From Nitrospirota bacterium (GTDB lineage Bacteria > Nitrospirota > UBA9217): 5,990 nucleotides of DNA. A program made the translations under genes and the position numbers. The notes under the pieces were generated by a model. It worked only from the letters and a program-made list of their open reading frames with translations. It was not told where the DNA came from and ran no database searches. This document shows positions 1 through 4,121 of the stretch, one piece after another. The stretch covers positions 1 to 5,990 of the forward strand of contig JAAXXJ010000196.1 in assembly GCA_013334545.1 (NCBI GenBank), in the 5' to 3' direction. How positions within the stretch are numbered: the stretch's first letter is position 1; each line of letters opens with the position of its first letter.

Positions 1-537
1 GCTCATGCCCACGGCGATGCCGGACGTGCCGTTCGCCAGAAGCTGGGGGAAGCGCGCCGGCAACACGACCGGCTCCTTGAGCGAGTTGTCGTAGTTGGGA
101 CGGAAGCCCACGGTCTCCTTGTCGATTTCGACCAGGAGCTCCTCGGCGATCTGCGACAATCGCGCCTCGGTGTAGCGCATGGCCGCGGCGGGGTCGCCGT
201 CGAGGCTGCCGAAGTTGCCCGACCCTTCAACGAGGGGATAGCGGAGCGAGAAGTCCTGGGCCATCCGGACCATGGCATCGTAGGCAGCCTGGTCGCCGTG
301 AGGATGGAACTTGCCGAGCACCTCGCCGACCACGGCGGCGCTCTTCCGGAACTTGGCCGTAGGGCCAAGGCCCATCTCCCACATGGCGTAGAGGATGCGG
401 CGGTGGACAGGCTTGAGGCCATCGCGAACATCGGGGAGCGACCGCGACACGATGGTCGAGAGCGCGTAGGTCAGGAACCGGTTCTCCACTTCCGAGTGGA
501 GCGCGGTGGTCAGGATGGATTCTTCTTTTATCGGCAT
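1..537 (-). CDS. parC: Type IIA DNA topoisomerase subunit A, ParC/GyrA family (N-terminal part, runs off window)
   Basis: The product is the DNA breakage-reunion subunit of topoisomerase IV or gyrase, which cuts and religates both strands to decatenate or change supercoiling. Only 179 codons are visible; the gene continues past position 1. Seen: the core SRSLPDVRDGLKPVHRRILY at residues 31-50, the winged-helix motif GKFHPHGDQAAYDAM (75-89), and AAMRYTE with Arg121 and the catalytic Tyr122, which forms the phosphotyrosyl link to DNA. Residue 83, usually Ser in the quinolone pocket, is Gln; Asp87 is kept. The ATG at 537 follows GAGGT with a spacing of about 5 nt. It is transcribed away from the CpXC gene, from its own sigma-70 promoter. 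The sequence LGKFHPHGDQ and MAQDFSLRYPLVEG resembles ParC-type paralogues of deltaproteobacteria as I recall them, but with the C-terminal domain unseen, GyrA cannot be excluded. The family call is very secure; the ParC choice is moderate. Confidence 0.95.
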   Translation of the reverse strand, partial: MPIKEESILTTALHSEVENRFLTYALSTIVSRSLPDVRDGLKPVHRRILYAMWEMGLGPTAKFRKSAAVVGEVLGKFHPHGDQAAYDAMVRMAQDFSLRYPLVEGSGNFGSLDGDPAAAMRYTEARLSQIAEELLVEIDKETVGFRPNYDNSLKEPVVLPARFPQLLANGTSGIAVGMS

Positions 538-605
538 ACGGTACCTCGTGGTCAAAATAGGATCGTTTTGCAAAAAGATGCGATATTTTTCACGGTTGGC
601 GCGGC

Positions 606-635
606 ATTCTACCACAAACACCGACTACTTTTCAA
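606..635 (-). promoter_or_regulatory. Sigma-70 promoter for the topoisomerase gene
   Basis: On the minus strand the -35 TTGAAA (630-635) and -10 TAGAAT (606-611) each match consensus at 5 of 6 positions, with an 18-bp spacer. The predicted start near 599 gives a leader of about 62 nt before the ATG at 537. The leader contains the perfect palindrome TTTTGCAAAA at 566-575, of unknown role. Confidence 0.6.
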
Positions 636-658
636 AGTGAGTTTTTGAGAATGTGGTG

Positions 659-664
659 TATAAT
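659..664 (+). promoter_or_regulatory. Perfect -10 box placed for a leaderless transcript of the CpXC gene
   Basis: TATAAT occupies 659-664 and exactly six bases separate it from the ATG at 671, so the expected start point falls on the A of the start codon. No Shine-Dalgarno sequence precedes the ATG. There is no good -35 at 16-18 bp (the sequence around 636-641 is AGTGAG). The box lies back to back with the divergent topoisomerase promoter. Confidence 0.45.
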
Positions 665-670
665 AGAGCC

Positions 671-1549
671 ATGCAAAACAGCAACATCAACCAGGCGGAA
701 GCGTACAGCCAGGAGGCATTCCACTGCGGGGCCTGCAGCCGTTATTTCCCGGGGAGGGTCGTTACCTGGGTCGACGTCTCGCGCACCCCGCAGGTGAAGC
801 GGCAGATACTCCGCTGGGAGTTCAATGTTGTCCAGTGTCCCAACTGCGGTTTTCGCAATTTTTCTGACACGCCCTTTTTCTATGAGGACTTCGAAGAGGG
901 CTTTCTGATCGCGGTCTTTCCCCGCATTCCGGACGATCGCGGTGCCGTGGAGGCAAGCATCAGGGAAAAGTACGGTTACTACCCCCTCCTCGAGTACTTC
1001 TACGACATGGCGCAGATCTGGACGCTCCTGTACCTGCAGGAGCATTACAAGGCGAACAAGAATCTGCGTTCGCTTTCACGGCTCGGGAACGGCGAGGGGC
1101 GCATTCTGAAGTTCATGAGGTTCCTGAAGGAAGATCCGATGATGATCGATATCAGGGAAAAGCTGACAGAGTCGTTCTTCGGCGACGCCCCGGAGGACGA
1201 TCTTATGGACCTCCTGGCTCGGGCGATCTATACGCTCGAAGAGATGTTCCCGTGGCCCCTCGACCGCCGCTGCATTTGCGGCGGGGACCTTACGAAGGAG
1301 TTCAAGTGCTGCGGCAAGAGCGCTGTGCTCGACGACCATGACCGGCTGCTCTCACAGCATTACATCATATACTGCCCGGACTGCGGTGAGTCGCTGGCCG
1401 GGGCCTCCTGCAGCTCCTGCGGCAGGGTTTATACCTGGAAGCTGGGGACCGTGGCCTCTCACGAGAAAAAGAAAAAATCGGGCAAGAAACCGCAAGGCAA
1501 AGCTTCTGAGACACGGCCCGGTCCCAAGACCGGCCCGGCAGGGAGCTGA
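671..1549 (+). CDS. CpXC-domain cysteine-rich protein with C-terminal zinc ribbon, function unknown
   Basis: This is a 292-residue, probably cytoplasmic protein. Residues about 17-83 look like a CpXC domain: CGAC (Cys19/Cys22) and CPNC (Cys56/Cys59) bracket a beta-rich stretch and are followed by an FFYEDFEEGFLIAVFP-type segment. The two pairs should bind one zinc. Residues 84-195 are predicted helical and rich in aromatics. The C-terminal part adds further cysteines: CIC (201/203), CC (213/214), and a classical zinc ribbon CPDC...CSSC (235/238, 247/250). The last 30 residues are a Lys/Gly/Pro-rich, probably disordered tail. No signal peptide or membrane helix is seen. A GTG at 653 would add six residues, but it lies upstream of the TATAAT box and lacks an SD sequence, so I chose the ATG at 671. 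CpXC is a domain of unknown function; binding to nucleic acid or protein is only a guess. The gene is monocistronic. Confidence 0.85.
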   Translation: MQNSNINQAEAYSQEAFHCGACSRYFPGRVVTWVDVSRTPQVKRQILRWEFNVVQCPNCGFRNFSDTPFFYEDFEEGFLIAVFPRIPDDRGAVEASIREKYGYYPLLEYFYDMAQIWTLLYLQEHYKANKNLRSLSRLGNGEGRILKFMRFLKEDPMMIDIREKLTESFFGDAPEDDLMDLLARAIYTLEEMFPWPLDRRCICGGDLTKEFKCCGKSAVLDDHDRLLSQHYIIYCPDCGESLAGASCSSCGRVYTWKLGTVASHEKKKKSGKKPQGKASETRPGPKTGPAGS

Positions 1550-1610
1550 CACGCGACCGTGAACTTGCTGGGTTAGACGGAGTTTCTTGCTCGAACCAAT
1601 TGAGGTGACC

Positions 1611-1643
1611 GCAGAAGACTGCAGGACGCCTCGATCTTCGAGG
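1611..1643. other. Two short perfect hairpins in the region 3' of the CpXC gene
   Basis: GCAG-AAGA-CTGC (1611-1622) and CCTCGA-TCT-TCGAGG (1629-1643) are perfect small stem-loops, 22 bp before the 76-bp inverted-repeat element. No open frame with a ribosome binding site covers 1550-1794. The stretch may be a long 3' untranslated region or an unrecognised structured RNA; neither is proven. Confidence 0.4.
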
Positions 1644-1664
1644 AAGGATTATCATCCGCATTGC

Positions 1665-1740
1665 TCGCTAACCCCTGCACTCGCGGTTCCCCTCGTAAGC
1701 ACTGGGGGCAAGGCCACGCAGCAGGCTACGGGGTTAGCGA
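1665..1740. repeat. 76-bp element bounded by a perfect 11-bp inverted repeat
   Basis: TCGCTAACCCC (1665-1675) is perfectly complementary to GGGGTTAGCGA (1730-1740). Inside, further pairing is possible: GCGG (1683-1686) with CC-A-CGC (1714-1719, one bulged A), and CCCC (1689-1692) with GGGG (1704-1707). This gives one long hairpin with internal loops. GGGTTAG also occurs upstream at 1570-1576 and could compete for CTAACCC at 1668-1674. The shape is attC-like or MITE-like, but the attC core consensus is only partly met and no target-site duplication is visible. It could equally be a structured RNA in the transcript 3' end. Confidence 0.6.
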
Positions 1741-1794
1741 TTTCTTCTGGATTCACGGGTCTGATGTATGTTGATGCATAAGGAAAAATAAAAA

Positions 1795-1828
1795 GGCGAC
1801 GGGGATGATCCCCGCCGCCTTTGCTTTT
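1795..1828. terminator. Bidirectional Rho-independent terminator between convergent genes
   Basis: The stem GGCG-A-CGGGGA (1795-1805) pairs with TCCCCG-C-CGCC (1809-1819), with one A·C mismatch and a TGA loop. It is followed on the plus strand by TTTGCTTTT, and on the minus strand by TTTTTATTTTT (complement of 1784-1794). The minus-strand tail is the better one, so it should end the small-membrane-protein operon efficiently and also stop read-through from the CpXC gene. Confidence 0.88.
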
Positions 1829-1829
1829 G

Positions 1830-1864
1830 TCCTGGATTCTGAATCCTGACTTCTGGTTTCTGGT
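1830..1864. repeat. Five degenerate heptamers, consensus TYCTGRN
   Basis: Reading the plus strand in steps of seven from 1830 gives TCCTGGA, TTCTGAA, TCCTGAC, TTCTGGT and TTCTGGT; the next unit, TCCGATC, is already diverged. The tract lies between the terminator and the stop codon of the gene at 1875-2189, so it is the 3' untranslated end of that minus-strand operon. Confidence 0.65.
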
Positions 1865-1874
1865 TCCGATCTTG

Positions 1875-2189
1875 TTACGCCTTTGCCGAAGCCTTCGCTT
1901 CCCTCATCACTTTCGGCGCCGAGACCAGGGCGCCGAGCGCCGTGCCGATCAGGCCGCCCGTGATGATGTGCACCGTGGCCGATGCCGCGATGCCGACGCC
2001 GATGCCGACCACGATCGCCGCCCGCACGAAGAGGGTCGGCTCAACCGTCCCGCCCATCAGCTTCTGGAGGATGAACAGGGTCCCGTAGCTCCCGAAGTAG
2101 AAGCCCGCCATCACCCCGAATACCAGGAACAGCACCCCGCCAACCACCGCTCCGATCTTCATGCCCGTCTTTACTGTTTCGTTCTTCAT
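1875..2189 (-). CDS. Small glycine-rich two-helix membrane protein, downstream paralogue, function unknown
   Basis: The product is 104 residues with two predicted membrane segments: about 12-44, rich in Gly with GxxxG-type spacing (Gly13, 17, 25, 29, 33), and about 55-90. A short link carries Glu50-Pro51 and Arg56-Ala57. The C-terminal tail (PKVMREAKASAKA) is basic. There is no signal peptidase site and no cysteine. The ATG at 2189 is preceded by AAGGAG at a spacing of about 9 nt, an ordinary strong site. It aligns without a gap to the product of 2272-2589, with about 26 identities over 104 positions, so the two arose by duplication. It lies 82 bp downstream of that gene, with no evident promoter of its own and a strong terminator behind it, so the two are probably co-transcribed. 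I do not recognise the family; glycine-zipper packing into oligomers is an inference. Confidence 0.85.
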   Translation of the reverse strand: MKNETVKTGMKIGAVVGGVLFLVFGVMAGFYFGSYGTLFILQKLMGGTVEPTLFVRAAIVVGIGVGIAASATVHIITGGLIGTALGALVSAPKVMREAKASAKA

Positions 2190-2271
2190 TGTCCTATCTC
2201 CTTTTTCTAAGGTTTAGATATCGTTTTAGATCCTTGTTTGCAGTTGTACTTGTTCTACCTTCAGCCTTTAG

Positions 2272-2589
2272 TTACTTATGTGCTTCCGCTTCCTTCTGCT
2301 CTTCACGCGCCGCCGAACCTTCGAGCAGCCTGCCAGCCAGCCAGCCCATCGTGGTGGTCGCTGTCACGATCACGATGCCGGCAACCAGCACACCCACCAG
2401 CATGGACACCAGCACGATGGCCCGGGAGATGAGGCCCGGCTCGAGCGGAAGTCCGAACATCCAGCCTGCGATATTGATGCCCATGGCGCCGCCCAGAAGG
2501 CTGCCCGGGAGAAGTCCGAAGATGGCGAAGAGCACCAGCCCTGCTCCTGCTCCGATGTAAGCACCTTTTCTTGCGATTGTGGTCTTCAT
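2272..2589 (-). CDS. Small glycine-rich two-helix membrane protein, sigma-54-controlled upstream paralogue, function unknown
   Basis: The product is 105 residues with predicted membrane segments at about 11-45 and 54-88 and a charged tail (AAREEQKEAEAHK). The features shared in register with the neighbour are IGA (12-14), VLF (19-21), FG (24-25), Gly29, Gly33, EP (50-51), RA (56-57), VG (65-66), Gly82 and Gly86. The ATG at 2589 follows a perfect AAGGAGGT (2597-2604) at 7 nt, matches the start of the paralogue, and lies about 31 nt downstream of the start expected from the sigma-54 promoter at 2631-2647. A second in-frame ATG at 2679, also with a perfect AAGGAGGT, would add 30 residues including three Cys (MCSSC and DC). 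That extension overlaps the sigma-54 promoter and heptamer-like filler and is absent from the paralogue, so I prefer the shorter form. The role is unknown; a place in the inner membrane and in a sigma-54-controlled response is inferred. Confidence 0.85.
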   Translation of the reverse strand: MKTTIARKGAYIGAGAGLVLFAIFGLLPGSLLGGAMGINIAGWMFGLPLEPGLISRAIVLVSMLVGVLVAGIVIVTATTTMGWLAGRLLEGSAAREEQKEAEAHK

Positions 2590-2630
2590 GTTCGTTACCT
2601 CCTTTTTTCGTTCGCTTCTGCCTTGTATAT

Positions 2631-2647
2631 TGCAGTCCTCATGCCAA
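2631..2647 (-). promoter_or_regulatory. Sigma-54 (-24/-12) promoter
   Basis: The minus strand reads TTGGCATGAGGACTGCA, against the RpoN consensus TTGGCACGnnnnTTGCA: 11 of 13 defined positions match. The invariant GG (2644-2645) and GC (2632-2633) are separated by exactly 10 bp. The predicted start near 2620 leaves a 31-nt leader containing the AAGGAGGT of the gene at 2272-2589. Such promoters need an AAA+ enhancer-binding activator, which is not encoded in this window. Confidence 0.7.
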
Positions 2648-2685
2648 AATGTATGTGGTTGAAAACACGAAGAACACATAGGAAT

Positions 2686-2693
2686 ACCTCCTT
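2686..2693 (-). promoter_or_regulatory. Upstream perfect Shine-Dalgarno for an alternative in-frame start at 2679
   Basis: AAGGAGGT lies 6 nt before the ATG at 2679, in frame with the start at 2589 (30 codons apart). It would be used only by transcripts that begin upstream of the sigma-54 promoter. Either a longer isoform with a Cys/His-rich N-terminus exists, or this is a relict ribosome binding site. Confidence 0.5.
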
Positions 2694-2705
2694 GCAGGTC
2701 TGCAA
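2692..2705. promoter_or_regulatory. Perfect 14-bp dyad, possible activator or operator site
   Basis: TTGCAG-GT-CTGCAA is a perfect inverted repeat with a 2-bp centre. Its centre is about 78 bp upstream of the start predicted for the sigma-54 promoter, within the range where enhancer-binding proteins bind. Only one copy is seen, whereas such activators often use two. It overlaps the upstream Shine-Dalgarno by two bases. Confidence 0.35.
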
Positions 2706-2802
2706 AAGAGGACTCTCGGCGTGACGGGAATGCAAAAGAACCGTAATGGATCTATGAGCAGGGGTTGATAAATTAGTAGGAAGGTTTGAAAAGGGGCGGT
2801 CT

Positions 2803-3765
2803 CTAACCGCGAAGATGACAATCTACGAAGTGGCCGCTCCCGAGGTCCGTGGTCTTCGGCACGAGTTTGTCGCAGGGCTCGAACCGGCGGATGCAGCGCG
2901 TGTGGAAGCGGCAGCCGGGCGGGATCTGCGTCGGGCTCGGGATGTCGCCCTTCAGCAGGATGTGCTTCTTTCTTGCGGTCGGGTCGGGTACCGGGATGTC
3001 CGCGAGCAGTGCCTCGGTGTAAGGGTGCGAAGGATTGCGGTATATCTCATCGGCAGGGGCGATCTCGACGACCTTCCCGAGGTACATGACGGCCACCCGG
3101 TCGGAGAAATGGCGCACCACGTTCAGATCATGGGCGATGAAGAGGAACGAGAGGCCCATGTCCTGCTGCAGGTCGCTGAGGAGATTGATGATCTGTGCTT
3201 GGACCGAAACGTCGAGCGCCGAGACCGGCTCGTCGGCAACGATGAAGGACGGGTCGCTCGCGAGCGCCCGGGCAATGCCGATCCTCTGGCGCTGGCCGCC
3301 GGAGAACTCGTGGGGATAGCGCATCAATGCGTCGGCGCCCAGGCCGACCTTTTCGAGGAGCGCCGAGCCGCGGCTGTCCAGTTCCTGTTTCCCGGCGAGC
3401 TTGTGGATCACCAGAGGCTCGGTCACAATGTCACGAATCCGCATACGGGGGTTCAGCGAAGCAAAAGGATCCTGAAAAATGATCTGCATCTCCTTGCGCA
3501 GTGCCCGCAGCTCTTCCTTCCCCACGTTCACAAGGTCCCAGCCCCGGAAGAGCACCCTTCCCGCACTAGGCGGCAGGAGCCCCAGGGCGAGCCGTCCGAG
3601 CGTCGACTTGCCGCAGCCGCTCTCTCCGACGAGGCCAACGACCTCTCCGCGTGACACGGTCAGGCTCACCCCGTCTACCGCGCGCGCATGCACGGTCTTT
3701 CCCGGGCCGGCCTTCACGGGAAAGGTCTTAAAGAGGTTTTCGATGGCAAGAATAGGATCAACCAT
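2803..3765 (-). CDS. oppF: Oligopeptide/dipeptide ABC transporter ATP-binding protein, OppF/DppF type
   Basis: This 320-residue ATPase subunit of a peptide or nickel-type importer works on the inner face of the membrane as a heterodimer with an OppD-type subunit. Seen: Walker A GESGCGKS (47-54), Q-loop Gln98 in IIFQDPFASLNP, signature FSGGQRQR (154-161), Walker B FIVADE (174-179), D-loop SALD and His212. All catalytic residues are intact. The C-terminal oligopeptide-transporter extension (from about 245, HPYTEALL) ends with four cysteines (285, 291, 298, 316) in a GCRFHTRC...C...C arrangement, which in related ATPases can hold an iron-sulfur cluster. The ATG at 3765 starts MVDPILAIENLFKTFPV, like other OppF proteins, but has no good Shine-Dalgarno; GTG (3780) or TTG (3783) starts would add five or six residues and also lack one. 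It lies 356 bp downstream of oppD, an unusual gap. The substrate cannot be read from the ATPase alone. Confidence 0.93.
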   Translation of the reverse strand: MVDPILAIENLFKTFPVKAGPGKTVHARAVDGVSLTVSRGEVVGLVGESGCGKSTLGRLALGLLPPSAGRVLFRGWDLVNVGKEELRALRKEMQIIFQDPFASLNPRMRIRDIVTEPLVIHKLAGKQELDSRGSALLEKVGLGADALMRYPHEFSGGQRQRIGIARALASDPSFIVADEPVSALDVSVQAQIINLLSDLQQDMGLSFLFIAHDLNVVRHFSDRVAVMYLGKVVEIAPADEIYRNPSHPYTEALLADIPVPDPTARKKHILLKGDIPSPTQIPPGCRFHTRCIRRFEPCDKLVPKTTDLGSGHFVDCHLRG

Positions 3766-3821
3766 ATGATCGAGACACACCAAGCATCAGAAATACACGA
3801 AGGTCACAATTTCATGAGCAA

Positions 3822-3856
3822 GCGCGATCCCCGCAGATTGCCGAGGGGATCAGCGC
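3822..3856. repeat. Hairpin, first of two related copies
   Basis: GCGC-GATCCCC (3822-3832) pairs with GGGGATC-A-GCGC (3845-3856): 11 base pairs with one bulged A and a 12-nt loop. The core CCCCGCAGATTGC is nearly repeated in the second hairpin, 67 bp further on. No T-run follows on either strand, so it is not a standard terminator. Confidence 0.6.
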
Positions 3857-3889
3857 GCGATGGGAACAAACATCCTGCCTTACTGCCGA

Positions 3890-3919
3890 AGGTTCCCCGC
3901 AGTTTGCTGCAGGGAGCTT
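3890..3919. repeat. Hairpin, second of two related copies
   Basis: TCCCCGCAG (3894-3902) pairs with CTGCAGGGA (3907-3915), with a TTTG loop and one C·A mismatch. Pairing extends outward through G·T wobbles to 3890/3919. The core CCCCGCAGTTTGC differs from that of the first hairpin by one base over 13. Read as DNA, the pair looks like diverged copies of a dispersed palindromic repeat. Confidence 0.6.
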
Positions 3920-3931
3920 CAATGGACGAAT

Positions 3932-4016
3932 GGCACGAACAAAGAACCACGAACAAGAGCCTTAACGATCCTTACCGCTGAGGTCGCTAAGGACACTGAG
4001 AAGGACTGAACACCGT
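3932..4016. repeat. Weakly heptamer-periodic sequence
   Basis: Reading in sevens from 3932 gives GGCACGA, ACAAAGA, ACCACGA, ACAAGAG. CACGAACAA occurs twice, exactly 14 bp apart (3934 and 3948). After a short interruption, GGAC and CTGA phrases recur (GGAC at 3991 and 4003; CTGA at 3978, 3996 and 4006). The periodicity is degenerate, and the second half is less convincing than the first. Confidence 0.35.
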
Positions 4017-4063
4017 CATCAGGGCATTTCTCTGTTCGTCTGCGGCTGACATGAGAATTGCTG

Positions 4064-4119
4064 CTCATTCCGCACGCTGCATTCCGAACTCAGTTCGCGA
4101 TACTTTGCACTCTGTACTC
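4064..4119. repeat. Eight degenerate heptamers, consensus TGCAYTC
   Basis: Reading in sevens from 4064 gives CTCATTC, CGCACGC, TGCATTC, CGAACTC, AGTTCGC, GATACTT, TGCACTC, TGTACTC. Most units keep A at position 4 and TC at the end; the fifth and sixth are diverged. The tract ends two bases before the complement of the oppD stop codon, so it is the start of the oppD 3' untranslated region. Confidence 0.6.
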
Positions 4120-4121
4120 GC

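Larger units (their letters stand above)
3766..4121. other. 356-bp non-coding gap between oppD and oppF
   Basis: No open frame with a ribosome binding site is seen on either strand. From left to right on the plus strand it holds short CACGAAG-type phrases (about 3795-3806), a hairpin at 3822-3856, a related hairpin at 3890-3919, heptamer-like phrases (about 3932-4016), a short unstructured stretch, and a clear heptamer tract (4064-4119) touching the oppD stop. No convincing promoter for oppF was found, so oppF either depends on read-through from oppD or uses a promoter I cannot recognise. Confidence 0.7.

Noticed and set aside
1514..1537. GC-rich hairpin at the 3' end of the CpXC coding region, considered as a terminator
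   Set aside because: The stem is good (one C·C mismatch, CCAA loop), but it is inside the coding sequence and has no T-run; the terminator at 1795-1828 is far better.
1555..1610. tRNA-like T-arm phrase GGTTCGA on the minus strand
   Set aside because: Only three base pairs support the arm, and no acceptor, D or anticodon arm can be built around it.
1665..1740. Integron attC site
   Set aside because: AAC and GTT are present in the outer arms, but the flanking core bases do not fit RYYYAAC/GTTRRRY, the element lies 115 bp past the stop codon, and there is no cassette array or integrase.
1587..1781. 64-codon plus-strand frame over the structured intergenic region
   Set aside because: It has a TTG start without a Shine-Dalgarno, runs through the inverted-repeat element, and has no protein-like pattern.
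2815..3654. Plus-strand open frame of about 279 codons opposite oppF
   Set aside because: It is the antisense of an intact ABC ATPase, with no ribosome site and low-complexity Arg/Glu/Leu content.
3815..3850. Possible sigma-54 promoter for oppF (minus strand GG-N10-GC ending in TTGCT)
   Set aside because: The -12 half is good but the -24 half is poor, and it coincides with the GC-rich hairpin stem, which explains the match.
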